Shown: positions 35,803 through 49,200, counted from the stretch's first letter. The stretch is 64,000 bases of DNA from Primula veris (GCA_963682055.1 OY821741.1:11319697-11383696); one strand, 5' to 3'. A program made the numbers and translations. The notes: generated from the sequence alone by a model not told the origin.

Positions 35803-38708
35803 TTACATAATTGAACAAGCATTGGGATTTTCGTCACTGAATATTTGTGGAGCATAGACCAGTCCAGGAGGGTAAATCTGGTAATACGTGTGGTGATCGA
35901 ATTTACCACCTTCTTTCTCATTTTTCTGTCCTTTTTTATTTTCCGCAGGCGATGTTTGTTTGGCTGCTGGAGGATCTTTAGCTGCCTGTGTTTGTTTGAC
36001 TATTGTAACATGCTTATCTGTTTTTCTCTCTACAAACTCGATTAGTTTTGCCGATTCAAAAGTGCCCTTGACAGTTACTTGCGAATTCTTCAAATCCGTC
36101 GTTACAATCTGAACACCTGCATGCATATATAATATCCCAAGTCTTATTTATAAACATGCAAGTTTGCATACGAAGTAGCTTCTCAATGATATATATTTTA
36201 GTATCTAATATTATGATGAAGTGTTAAAAAAGAAAACAATGAGTTCTTCTAGTTATCTGTCTTTGTTATTGAACTTTGAGGACTGTGAATCTTCTGACAA
36301 TGTGAACATACATGATAGTAATACATTTATTTATCTTTAAATAGACATGAATTAGCTGATTGATTCAAATTTTAGCCTTATATACACTGTTTAAAAAGCT
36401 CAATCAATGCTGGAAAAACTTAGTCTTTTACACTTCTCTTGTTTTTGACACAGAAAAAGCTTACGCTTCTATGCCTTTTTACACGCTTTTCAGGAGTTTT
36501 TGCAATAACGTTTTAGCTATGCTTTGCTATTTTTTTTTTTATAAATCACATGACTTTTTATAGGAATAGCTCATTGGTGTCACTAGTTCAAACTTCGAGG
36601 TTGATTTGTTGCTCATTGGTGTCACACTATTTAATAGCCTTATTTTTCTTCCTCTTTCTCAAATCACATTTACTCATATTGACATAAAGCTACTTAATAA
36701 AATAAGTTAAGACACAACATACAAACAAGCAATATTGACAGGGCTCTAAATATAGAGTAATTTTACTCGATAAAATTAGATTTATCAAAGCTAGCCATTC
36801 ATGTTAAAAATAAAAAATCACTTGGTAACATTCCATTTCATATTACAAAAGTACCTTTCATTTTGTAAAGGCAAGTCTTGATATCATCTGCACAACCTTG
36901 ACAATGCATAAAAATCTTGAGAACCACTTCGATAACCTTAGGCTGCAAAGCACAAACACATATTTGAATCCGAAACCCAAAAAACACGTAATATGGCGAT
37001 GGAGTATAAGAAAATCAATTTTGTAACTCTGATTTACTACAGTTGAAGCTATTTACTACTTGAAATGTGCTTTTCAAGGCAACAATAGCGCTATTGCGTT
37101 AAACGAACCCAGAATTTAAGCAAAAACTTGCAATCATTTTCGACTCCCACATGTATTGTAAGGATGAAATTGATAATACCTCTTGTTTTTTTTGTTCCTT
37201 TTTTTCTTCTTTCTTATCTTTTAATTTAGGAGAAATAAGTGTCACATGTTTGCCCGTCTTCTTTATAAGCCTATCGAAGACCTTTTTCGGATCAGCCTTT
37301 TTCCCTTTTACTGTAACTTTGTGGTTCTTCAAGTCGGTCTCTATAGTTTCAACTCCTGAAGAAAAAATAAGTAGCAATATATATTATGTATCTTTCCACA
37401 TGAAGTGCAGTCTGTGCTCAAACTGTGGTATATGTTATATGTATAGAACTCAGATATAATTTGATCATAGAATTTTAACAGGAAATTTTGATCGAAGAGA
37501 TAATAACTTGGTTAGTTGCAAGCCCAAAGCTCATATATTTTTTTTTGGTAAAGACACCAGTTATATTGTTGCCAAGTAAGAAAACTGAGATTTTAGATAT
37601 TCTCATCCAAAACGACTAAAAAAATTCTAACCTTAATGAAGGCAACTATTTTTTCACTCTCAGTAGCGCTCGAAAATAAGATAGCTTATTTTCCTCAATC
37701 TTTACCACCAAACAGACCATATGTATACATGGAAATATCAAGGTATGTAATGAGCAGATATAGCGTGTGTGCGCGCCCGCAGAGCATATACACATATATA
37801 TATTAAATTTTAGATGATTAAAATAAAATAGCTCTTGCATTTAGTATATTCAAATCCACAAGAATTGGATAAACATCCGCACATTTGGTAATGCATGATC
37901 AAAATTAAAAACATAATATTAATATATACTAAGTACGATTTTGTATAAACGTGATATAAACATTTAAAATCACCTTCAAATCCCCTCAAGGACTTTGTCA
38001 CCATTTCGGCACAGCCCTGGCAGTGCATAAAGATCCCCATTATAATCACCCCCTCATTATTTTGTGAATTTTTTCCATTCCCATTGTTGCTCTCTTTCTG
38101 CACAAATTTCCAATGTCCAGTTTAGAGGCAGAAACTAGACGGTGAAACGTACACAAACAAGAACACTATTTAACTTACCGAAAAAAAATAAAAAATACTA
38201 TTTAATCCGTAGGCACAACTAAGGACGTGTTTCGTAGCAATTTCAAGAAATTTAACTTCTGCTAGTTTCTTCAGGCTAGATATGGAAAATGAAAACCTCA
38301 AACTTCAGAATAACTTACCAGATGCCATAAACAAGGAAAAAATAAAAGGGACAAACTAAGATTAAAAAGCTGCAACCAAACAAATCCTAAGTATTCTACA
38401 AAACCAACATCTTGAATTCCAAATTTCTTAACCGGTTTTTCTTCAAATTTTTCAGGAAAACCAAACATATTTCTCCATAAAATTTCTGCCAAAAATAGAG
38501 AAAATATTAAACTCCAATAAACACAGGTTACAATTTCAATGAAAAATTGGAGGATAAACTAAAATTAAAGCAATCATGATCACCAAATAAACATTGTTTA
38601 AATATGTTTATCTGTTTTCACAAATAATCATGGCAACCTAAACCAAAAAATAATATCCACATAATTAATATAAAAAAAAAAGTCTTACGTACGTACCTTG
38701 GTACTCAT
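35803..38708 (-). CDS. HIPP: Heavy-metal-associated isoprenylated plant protein with two HMA domains
   Basis: HIPPs are plant metallochaperone-like proteins that bind metal ions through HMA domains and attach to membranes through a C-terminal prenyl group. Five exons (high to low): 38697-38708, 37974-38097, 37180-37355, 36855-36942, 35803-36116, in frame to 237 codons. The first exon is only 12 nt (MSTK). HMA domain 1 carries FMHCQGC (Cys30, Cys33) and is followed by the TDLKNHKVTVKG half. HMA domain 2 carries FMHCQGC (Cys118, Cys121) and TDLKNSQVTVKG. The two share intron positions after the metal loop, which points to an internal duplication. Lysine-rich linkers follow each domain. The protein ends CSIM, a valid CaaX farnesylation motif. 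Which numbered HIPP it matches was not determined. Confidence 0.92.
38222..38390. mobile_element. MITE relative in HIPP intron 1
   Basis: AAGGACGTGTTTCGTAGCAA at the left and AAGCTGCAACCAAACAAATCC at the right are imperfect inverted ends, about 169 bp, of the GTTTGGTTGCA family, partly decayed. Confidence 0.5.
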
Positions 38709-41700
38709 GTTTGCTAGTTTCTACTGTTCAATTGATTTTGTGACTATGCCTTCTAATAGTGTATATATATGCTTATGCTTAATATAGTTATATTATACAT
38801 GTAAATTGCCGTTTCCTATTCCTTCTTGCCTTATATACATATCATAAGTCATAACCAATACTACATTAATTATCATAAAAAATATATATATACTATTACG
38901 TACATTAATGCAAATGATATATTTTTGTTATGTAACGTGAAAACTTCATATGGTTTTTGCATCTGTTTGTATTAATTAATTCATGTTAATTTTGTCACGT
39001 TCAATTACGGAATTAGCTAGGAAGGCCATCGGCTTACAGATGTTTTATTTATTTATTTATTTATTTATTTATTTCACCTATGTTTTATTAAAGTATGAAA
39101 CACATTCTTAGTATTTAGATATGTTAGTACGTAAATTAAAGGTGTTAATTTATCATTTCGTCATGTATAAAGTGCGGTTGATGAACAATCAGGTTTATCA
39201 ATTGTACCTTGTTTCCTTAGAATGTGTAGTATTCGTATTTAATACGTTAAAAGTATTCAACGAATTGTTGTAATACATAATCATGTAAATGTTGCTCTTG
39301 ATGAACAATAAGGCTAATTAACCACTATCTTAATACTGATACAAGATTTACCACAAATATAATATCATTAGGAAATAAGGTTCTTGGAAAACAATTTGTT
39401 TTTTAAAAGTATTTATAAAGCACTAATTAATAGAAATCTTAACAAACAAACCCCACGAAATGGAGAGTGAAAGTATTAAAACGCAACCATCGGTTTTGGA
39501 TTTAAATGTTGGAACAAATGGTAAAAGGCTTACCAAATAATGAGATTTCTTTCTTTAATTGTGAAGTCGATGAGTAAAGAGTTTCACATATGTAATAACG
39601 GTGATCAAAATAGTATGCATTGCTTGTTAGATTAATTATACCGCATCGTTTAGATAAGTTTAGATAATAATCAAGCCTATACTTTATAAAGATATATCAA
39701 TCCTTACCATTATGATACTTTTTAATGATAAATGAATATGAATTCTAATATGCTATCAGAGCGGGCCTGACAATGTTGGTATCATCTCCATCCATTTAAT
39801 ATGTCCGCTCGTAAGATTCTTGAAATATCGGGGTACAAGCGAGTGGTGAGTGTTAAATTAATTATCACGCTTTATCTAGATAATAATCGAACCTGTAATC
39901 TTTATGATGATGATGAAAATAAACCTTATTTAAAGTCGGTGCAAGTACGTATTTAGACCAACCCTATTGAGGCAAGTGTTCAAAGATTATAAACATGCAT
40001 GCATGGATTGAAATGAAACGTCAGAAGTTAAACTAATTTGTCAGAATTAAAAGTGAAATATTATTGGCATATTTGCGTTGTTCTCATGATATCTTGCACC
40101 TATTTACATCAAGCTATAAAAAGATGCCACAAAACATGTAACCCTATATAGGGCTATAGTACATTGCAAATTAAAATTATGTATCATTTTCCTCTCTTTT
40201 ATGGCAAACAATTAATCCAGGCATCATTACGTAAATTTGAATACATACATCTTGGAAAATACGCAGTTACGAAAAAAAGAAGTTAATCTCAGTTTTGATA
40301 TTTGAGTCAATTTTTAAGACCAAAAGAACGAGGACACTAATTCAATTAAAATCACTGCTATGCTGTTTTTTAATACAAACCATGTCCAAATCCAGATTTA
40401 TAAATTGGGTTAGATAAATATTTAAAAAATACACAAAATAATATATATATATATAAAAAAAAAACAATTACGCACTGATCTAATTATTATTATAAAATCA
40501 AAATGCAAGCATATTAGTAATAATTGGTGTGTTGATGCTTTTTGAAGAGCGTGTTCACGATCCACTCCCAGCACGTTTTAGGCCCGTTTGGTATCTTTCG
40601 CTAGCATTTTTTTTTTATACTAAATTAAAATATATTTAAAGATGGTCAATAATACAAGTAAGTATTTTGAGTTTTCATCTAAACTGATATAATTTAAAAT
40701 AAGAAATTTATTTACAAAGTGAAAAGTTTTAACCATTGTCCGCCTTATTTATTTAGTTATTAAATAAGTATGAATAAATATATGGTAAAAAAATATATTA
40801 GAATAATTAAACGAGTTTAAACCTTAACACGAGCCCTATTATTTTGTTCAAGCTCAATTCGTTAGAATATAAACGAACACGAGTTGAAACTTTAACAACC
40901 CACTGTTCAACTGCTCGCATAATCTCAAGCATTAGTCGAGACTTTAACAACCCATTGTTCAACAAGTAAGGATTCCTTTCAAGCCCATGTTTCCTAGCTG
41001 GATATCTGGGCTTCCTGTCGGCCTACTACATGGGGCTAAACTTCCCAACCCGACCCGATTAAATTGCAGTTTTCTGTCCTCCCTTTTCATGAAGTATATA
41101 CAATTTCTGGAGAAAAAGCAAAGATGCAATTCCTGACCCCATTCCTACCTAATACTCATATGTTGGCAAATCATTTACTATCTTCCAATCAAATAATCAT
41201 ATTGATTGTACAGTTCAAATAAGTCTAGGTGTCCTCTTCGAGTGAAAAATTATTAGGTCATTTTGGAGGAGTCCTTTAAAACACTACACACCACAAGTTT
41301 ATTGTATTTTATTACAGACACAGGCGGGACTCGAAATATGTGTGCTACTAAATCTTGGTAAGACGGCACATTTTGAAGCATTTATGTTTTAGAAACAAGC
41401 AAATAGATTATTTTCAAACCTCAAAAGACTGCTAAGTTTTTTGTAAAGAAAAAACATAGAGTACAAAAAACTATGCATTGATGACAAAAAATTACCAAAA
41501 TGCAATTTCCACATCATCAACGCATCACAACCACCAAATAAACCATCATCCATTTACGTGTTAATCATAGCGTCTTTCATCGTTAGTTTACACGAATGAT
41601 TCGGTAGGTGCTAATTAATCAACACCTGTTAAATTGCCGAAGATGTTTTGACCATACATTTTTTTGGGAAAGAAATCAAATGCTCTAGACAAAGAGAAAC

Positions 41701-42680
41701 ATGATGGTGAGGTAGCTCCAAAGCTCAGTTTTGTACATTTCTCTGTTGTTGTTTTTACAGTTATACAACATATGCTCATTCTATCAACTTTTACAAGGCA
41801 TGATGGGGGAATGTATATAAGAATTTGGAACATGAATTTCAGTACACTTTACAACATGCACGCCGTATAAATGTGACAGAAAGGGTTATTAGCAACTGTC
41901 TAAATAAGATAAACTTATTAATCTAATTCGAGCTTTCAACGTCTAATTTTCATGCAAAAAGTGAAACAGTATAAAGCTTTTAAGCTGACCCGTCAATGCA
42001 TTGCACAATAAGAATGGTAAAACAAATGAGCTTGAGTTCAATAGCTGCAAGCAAGCAAGTCTTAGATAAAGATTTTTTTTCATTTTTTTAAGAAGGGTAA
42101 TATTTGATACAATACTAAAATGGAAAAGCAAATTAGTCTTTAGAATCACTGCATACAAGCATAATGGGGTGGAGATTACAAATCCTGTACATATCCAGGA
42201 AAACTGAAAAAAATTTGACGTGAGTGTTATTACAAAACATGACTACGCCAAAGCTCAATCTGTACAATACACAAAAAATTGTCAGAAGATTAATAGTTTA
42301 TATTTGCAAGCGTCTAATCCAATCACTATTAATGATGATATTAGTTCAATGAGGTTATTTTAGTCACCATGTAACAAAATATGGATGGATATGTTTCTTA
42401 ACAAAATATGGATGGATATGTTTCTTTTCATATGACAATCGATGCGTGATTATTTTGCTGATATAATTCAAGAGAATCTAATAGGCTAACCTCAAGGTGC
42501 ATAAAAGTTGAGATGGCAATTGAGTCAACCACTCTCAGACAAACCGATGGCCCCATCCAGAATTTTTTCTTGTATTTTTATGATTTCATCTTGGTATAAT
42601 TGCTTGCCGACATAATATTAAACTCCATAAAATAGTCGAGTTTAAAATTCTTAAACTTGAGAAAACTGTTCCCTCATGAA
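38709..42680. other. HIPP 5' flank and intergenic DNA, no gene seen
   Basis: AT-rich, with a (TTTA)n run at 39044-39074. Short open frames, for example around 41615-41870, lack any recognisable family or splice context. The promoter of HIPP should lie just above 38708. Confidence 0.5.
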
Positions 42681-42689
42681 CATGAGATC

Positions 42690-43130
42690 ATTTGGTTGAA
42701 GCTTCTAAGCTCATTCTTTTGTTTGAAAGTTGCAGTAAATTCTATTTTGTATTCCCTGCCATGAATTCTCTAAAACCTGAAGCCGATAGACAGAGCTTTT
42801 TTCTAAACTCAAATAAGCCAACTTATTTTTTTTAAACCTGCAGATACTTAAGTTCAAAATGTGAAAGAGCAAGCAGTTTCGTGGAATCTGAAGCAGAAAT
42901 TTTACTAGGACTGAGGGGGGAAGCTAAGTGCAGACCATCGGGGGCGACGGCACCCCCATAATTCAAAATTATGAATTTTTCAATTTTTGACTATGTATTT
43001 TCACTAAAATACGTTAAAACGATAATTTGATATCCCTCGTTTTTTTTTATGTCACTTAATTAGTAGTAAATGTAAATTTTGGCACCCCCATAAACGATTT
43101 CTGGCTTCGCCCATGGAAATATTTTTAATA
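42690..43130. repeat. Decayed MITE and GGCACCCCCATA-type relic
   Basis: About 42690-42850 has phrases of the GTTTGGTTGCA family (ATTTGGTTGAAGCTTCTAAGC). At 42934-43115 GACGGCACCCCCATAATTC and TTTTGGCACCCCCATAAACG bracket AT-rich DNA and are followed by CTGGCTTCGCCCATGG. Similar phrases occur at 32130-32310, which marks a dispersed, decayed repeat. Confidence 0.45.
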
Positions 43131-43465
43131 AGCATGAAAATAACACAAGAACTAACTTCGTGTACAAATTAGGTTTATTTAGCCCGTAAACAATGGAAAC
43201 TAGAAGAAAACCAAAAACCAGTTGCAGAAACAAACACGGCCTTCTATCCCAGACAACAGCTGATTTGTCTTCTTAGCTAGCATGAAAGTATTCGGAGTTG
43301 TAAAGAGGTTCAAGTGAATAGGCTGTTGAAGCTCAGAAGTGGAACATAGGATAAAGTCACAAGTACCTTTCAATTGGCTCTTGTTTTGTTGGTCCCTCGT
43401 ATAATGTTCTAGATTCTCTTCCTCTTGTTTTTTATTTCTTGTTTTTGTATTGTGGAGAAAGGATT

Positions 43466-43625
43466 TGAAGGGGTTGTTTGGCTGCAGCTTTAAGGAAATA
43501 AGTTGCCTTATTTGATACTGTCTAATACAATCATTCAGCATTCAGCATTCAGCATTCAGCATTCAGCATTCAGCATTCAGCATTCAGCATTCAGCTTAGG
43601 ATTTGGAAAAGATCATGCAACCAAT
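43466..43625. mobile_element. MITE copy containing a 7-bp minisatellite
   Basis: Starts GGGGTTGTTTGGCTGCAGCTTT and ends GATCATGCAACCAA, as in the GTTTGGTTGCA family. Its interior is replaced by nine perfect CATTCAG units (43532-43594). Confidence 0.6.
43532..43594. repeat. (CATTCAG)9 minisatellite
   Basis: Nine uninterrupted copies of a 7-bp unit. The sequence differs from the plant telomere repeat TTTAGGG, so it is not interstitial telomere DNA. Confidence 0.95.
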
Positions 43626-43689
43626 AAGCAAAAAAAAAAAAAAAAACTTGCGAAATTTGATTAGGGGAAACTGAATTCCAAACAAATGG

Positions 43690-43880
43690 TATGAAGGGCT
43701 GCGGTTGCAAGTTTAAGCAAATAAGTTCCTTATTCAGTGTTGGAAAACAAAGCTGCGTTCAGTCAGTTTAAAGCTTCGAGAACAAAAAGCACTCAGATCT
43801 TGGGTTGGCAACCAAATTTACGGCATCTTATAAGAAGAAAGTAAATTAAGCTGAGATTAAAAGATCCAACCAAACAAGCC
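43690..43880. mobile_element. MITE of the GTTTGGTTGCA family
   Basis: Left end GGGCTGCGGTTGCAAGTTTAAG, right end AAAGATCCAACCAAACAAGCC, about 190 bp with the family's interior wording. It follows closely on the copy at 43466-43625. Confidence 0.6.
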
Positions 43881-43971
43881 TCAATTATGAGTCCAAATCG
43901 TCCACCCCCTATTCTCTAGCCCCTTCCGTGCCCCTTTTCTTATTTTCACTCAAATTTTAAATTTTCACAAC

Positions 43972-44238
43972 TTGTTCCGCAAATTTATAAGCTTTTATAT
44001 TATTTTGTATTCAAATTTTAAAACATTTGAACATAATATTGTTTTAGACAATTTTTCTAAGATTTAATGTTTAATTTACACTAATTTATACATTTATTCT
44101 AAAATAAATTGCGTGTGGATTTTCTTTAAATTTTTTTTTATTGGAATGTATTGATACATGTCTTATAGTAATTGTACAATTTTTTTCAAGTTTTTTAGAA
44201 ATTTTTTTTGGATAAAATAAGCAAGTGGACACGGAAAT
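43972..44238 (+). repeat. Dispersed repeat, copy 2
   Basis: Same sequence family and orientation as 13384-13647, about 267 bp. Differences are scattered substitutions and short indels in T-runs. Non-coding. Confidence 0.75.
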
Positions 44239-46272
44239 GGATAGAAGATTTGGACTTCTCAATTATGGATAGACACCACTGAACTTTGAAGCTTCTACAA
44301 ACTGTCTGCCATTAATCACCCATTTGGTAAGTTGGCAATTTGGCATATAAAATCAACAGCTCCTTAAATGGGACATCAAGCTTTAACTTAAATCATTGTG
44401 TGTGTCTGTCAAAAATTTTCTCTACAGATGCCAAACATATCCACAAGTTTCTATTGTTGTACATTTTTATGTCAATTTTGACATAACAATAGGTATGGTT
44501 TGGTAATGCTTCTAATCATGACTCTTCATAAACGACTAAAAATCCCACCCAACATTTTCTTTCCAAGGTTAGAAGGGAAATGTAAAAAGACTAAATAAGA
44601 GCAGTAGATAGAAGATGATCATACCAAAAAATTGCTGATTATAATCAAGAGAGGCCGCGATCAAGTGCATGAATCACTTGAGACCCTTTAACCCATTAAT
44701 AGAAGTAAAAGAAAAATTACCGGGGTTGAGCTAAAGTGAATTTATACTTTCTAAAAGAAAATTCCATCTAAAAGAATCTCGATTACTGCTTAGCTAGGCA
44801 ACACGTAATGGTAGACCAAACCTGCATCAACACATCAGATCCAAAATGTAAGAATTCGTTACTTGGCAGAAGATAAAAAAATAAATAATATCACAGAAAA
44901 TGTATTGATCATTCAGTGATTACATCAACTACAATAAAGTATCAGATACGAGTGAACTAACAACCAAAGTAGAAACAAAAGTACATCATATACGAGATTC
45001 TTTTGAGTTAAAGCTATTGGACCTTTACAAAGCTATTGGGACTTTTGGAATAAATTGGTAAAGCATCTTCTTTGTTATGTACGTTCAAGAAACTTACAAT
45101 TTGTTTTCATTATCCTTAAATAGGTTGTATGAAAAATGGTTTCGCCTGAGTTATCAGTTTATTTGGCACTATTTATAACTAAAGATTGAGATATAGGCTC
45201 TTACATACAAATAAACTTCTTGTATAAGAAAAATTAAGCAAGCTTGCATTGGAATAAACACAACTGAGTTCTTAAAATCAATGTCATCAGACCATCTAAA
45301 CAAGTATGGGGGAATTATGGTTCAAAATGTTATCAAGATTCAAGTCTGCAATAAAACTATTAATCATTTAGTGAAACATAGACCAGGCAGCAAATTCTAG
45401 TCTACAGTTTTTTTTTTTTTTTAATAATTGGTGGGGAAAACCCACATTTTTATTTTATTAATTGATGAAAAATAAAAATGTGGGGGAAAACACCCACAAA
45501 AAAGAGTGCAAAAGAAAAAGAGGGTGCTACCTTACAACATCGATCAACACATGTGGCGTAGAGTCCACTTTTGAATTTTTATGCACAAAAAGGCCCGTGT
45601 GGCTGTATCTTTTGAGAAAATAAGCTGGCCAATTGAAGTTGCGAAAAAAGGTTGAATCATCTGGCTTAAAAGTTCAATGTTATTCAGGTTAAAGGATAAA
45701 ACGGATACCAAATAAATGCAGTATATCTTATAAGTACCAAAAACTGAGATTTAATATAACATCTAAATACGCCTATGGGAGGAGATATATTAGGGGAAAT
45801 AAGAAAAGAGGGAGAGATTCCAGAAAGTGAAATGACCGGAAAAAGATTAGTAGGAAACAAGAAACGAGGGTGTATAAGTGAAATTAACACCAAAACATTA
45901 ACCAGTGAAGGGAAAAGCTTCTATAACCATTCTTAATACCTCAAATAAATAACAAAATGAATACGAACAAACTAATTCTGAACCTACTAATTTTGATAAG
46001 TAACCTTTCTAGTCATGTATATTTACTTATTATTATGCCCGTGTGGCCTCGTGACGAGCTTGACTTTGAATGCCCAACCAAACCTTGGTACTTTCTGAAT
46101 GTTTTCTTTCACCTGTTCAACAGCAAGTGCTTAAGATTGTCTACTAAATGTTTTTTTGCCATCATCTTAACAAAAAAGTTGTATCCACACCATTAATAGA
46201 GCTCTCTATCTCATTTCATCCTCACTTTATTGTTGTGTTAATCAAAATATCTGTAAACTGATAAATAAAAAA
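44239..46272. other. LAZY1 upstream region; no other gene seen
   Basis: An AT-rich hairpin at about 45438-45495 (CCACATTTTTATTTT paired with AAAATAAAAATGTGG). A degenerate MITE end lies at about 45594 (GGCCCGTGTGGCTGTATC). No conserved coding was found. The LAZY1 promoter and 5' leader should lie in the last kilobase, but no element is identifiable. Confidence 0.5.
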
Positions 46273-49200
46273 ATGAGGGTAATCGCTGTTTCAACTGAAT
46301 GCGAATATTGTTAATAAGCCTTTATTAATTTATACATCTATTTATAATGCATCTATTGATTGCAGGTGCTTGGTTGGATGCATCGCAAGTTCCGAGGAAA
46401 CGAGACACTCAAGGACTTTTTCATCGGTAAGACACGCTACGAATTTTACCTGTCATCTTCAAACATTTTTCCAACTAAAGTGACCAGAAGAACATATATT
46501 TCATGGTTCGTATACTCTGGCAAATAAGGATTTAACAATAATATACATTGGCTAGTAATGAAAATATAGCCGGGCGTTTATTCAGATTTTATACATTCTG
46601 ATTTTTCCCTTTTGCCCTTTCTGGATTTCTCGACTATCAAATAAAGCCTAAAGTATTAACAAAGAGCTCTGCAAATGCTTGTTTGCTGCAGATTTTAGTC
46701 GAAGGTTATTGTTTTTTGAATATAATCTGTAGTACGTCTAGTTGGCCAGCTTAAAATCTGACGTTATACTTGTTTTGTGACCTGGAAGGCGGGAAAAAAA
46801 ATACAAGTATTCGGAGAACCCAGTTTTACTTCTCAAACCCAAGTAAACCAACTTATTTGATTTAAAGTTGCAACCAAACAACCCAAATGGGAAACTTGGT
46901 TTAACAAATAGCAGTTTCATGTAGATACCTTAACTCTTGTTTATTCCTACATTTCTCCTGTACTTTCCCACCATGCATTGCCTTGCCTCTGCATGTACAA
47001 TTTAACATTAATCTAACTTGGGAAAAGAACTTACAAGTTTATACATTCCTTTTTCCAGGCAATCCTTGTACTTGCCTTTCACGCCAGTCATCTTCGGATG
47101 ACTTGCAATGCTACCAAAATTCGAACTCCCCTACTAAGCATTGGAACAAAACACCAAGAGAATTCCATGTTACAAATCTATCTGTTGACTTAGAATCAAA
47201 ATACTTAGAGGAAGATGATTATGAAAACGAGGACTCATCAGCTGCAAACTCCGAGCTCTTTCATGGGTTCCTCACTATCGGTACTTTTGGTTCTGGCCCA
47301 ACATCAACACCAACATTCTCCATTTCTTTTGAAAACTTGGCTGAAAAAAATGAGGAAGTTACCGAGGATGATCTGAAGATGATCAATGATGAGCTGGAGA
47401 AGGCTTTGGGAAATGAAGGTAAACATGTTGTTTAAAAGGTTAATAGACCGTTAACAAATTCCACACCAACCTACAACTTTTAACAATCAGAATTTAAATA
47501 ACCAACATACTACCGTCATATTAAACAATTTCCATACTACAAATTTATCACTTTTGAACTCAGAATTCACCCGTTTTGATGTATGAATGCTTCACTTTTC
47601 ATGTCAAAATGGAACTGAGAGTTCTTATTCATCTAGTTTTGACCACTTATATTTATTAATTTGACGAAAGTATGTTGATTGTGTTAGAATGATATACTAA
47701 AAGACATAATCATTTTTTATTTTATTTTAGTATTTATTTATTAACAATGAATGATTTATTTGACAATAGTTTTGAGCAATGTTGTACATGTTATTTATAT
47801 GTACATGTGTCTTTATTATGTACATGTTACTAAATAGTAGAGTACGACTTGCACACGGAAGATAAAATCTCTGCTTCTAACATAATATATTTTATCGTTC
47901 ACAAGTTTAGATGGAGTGGACAACTATCGGTATAGTTGCAGCACATAGTTTTGGTGGTTCTGTTTGACTACAGGGAACGGTTGAATTCCGACTCTTTGTG
48001 CTAGTATACTTAAGAGTATATTGAACAGTACAAAGTGGTATTATTTTATGATACTGACCGGAATAAAATAATTATACCTAAAAAATTATTATGATTACTT
48101 ATACTCTTAATCCATAAATTATTTTCGATACACATATTTATAATATATACTGTTTTGATTTGCAATGTGTGAGATTTGTTGTGGTCAACAAACCCGTACG
48201 TTGGGCAGAAACATTATTTATATGATGTGTGTCTATAATCGAAGGAATTCACGTCTCTTATCCCCTCGAGAAGCTTATAAGTTTTGTTTGTGTCAAATTT
48301 TGCAAGTGGATTTTATATCCGACACAACAAATAAGTTAAGTGGAAAAGTCAAGCAAATAATATGTCAAGTAAAATAATTATCAGTAATTTATTTACTCGA
48401 TAGATATCTGTAATCTTAATGTGATGAGATATTTAAGTATTTAATAATGTGCTCTCAAATATTTACTAATAGATTATTCCATGATTATAAAAGTATTAAT
48501 TAGATAATATTATATTAGTATTTGAATTAAGACTAGATAATATTTATTAATTAAATTATAATCTAATTAGGGTTAGAGATCTATGTAAGTAGAAATATTA
48601 TTCTTCTTGTGCAGTGAGTCTCTAGATAAGAAACATAAGTCTCATAACATATTTTTCTAGAGTTTCTAACAGTTTGAGAGTCCATCCTTCTAAGGACTAA
48701 GCAATATTATAGGAATACGGTAGAAGATCAAGTGTGATCTACATATACCCGTGGGTTATTTCTGTATTGTTTTTATATAATCTATATACACTATAATCAC
48801 GATCCAATGTCAGTTTTCCGCTGTAAAATAAAACGTGTTTATAACAGATTGTTTAATTTCTAATTATTTGAGGTGAAAAATTGTTAAAAGCTGTAAACTG
48901 GTATGGGGTTTGTTAAAGAAGGATAGTTTAATATAACAGTAAACATGAACTAACCTTTGTTTAAATGGTCATTTTACTAAACACTTAGGAAATAGTACAA
49001 GTAGACAAAACTAGACAAAATAGGTGAAGACACAAGGGGACCTCATTTGACAATAAATATGTTTACACACTGCATTTTTGTTTAAGTCTTCTGATTTTTG
49101 CATTCTATCCCCATACTTCCTAAACACTTTTTAGAGGAATTTCAAGCCCTTCTCGATTGATGTCTTTACTGGTTAGTAGCAACAACTTTTAAAGTGCAAA

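Noticed and set aside
41615..41870. Pair of opposite 70-codon frames in the HIPP-LAZY1 interval
   Set aside because: They overlap each other, are not flanked by splice-consistent exons and match no family I know.
43532..43594. CRISPR-like or telomere-like array
   Set aside because: Units are 7 bp with no spacers, and CATTCAG is not the plant telomere repeat; the setting is a plant MITE.
48165..48377. 70-codon open frame in the LAZY1 region
   Set aside because: It lies inside the solo LTR and between well-supported LAZY1 exons, with no family similarity.
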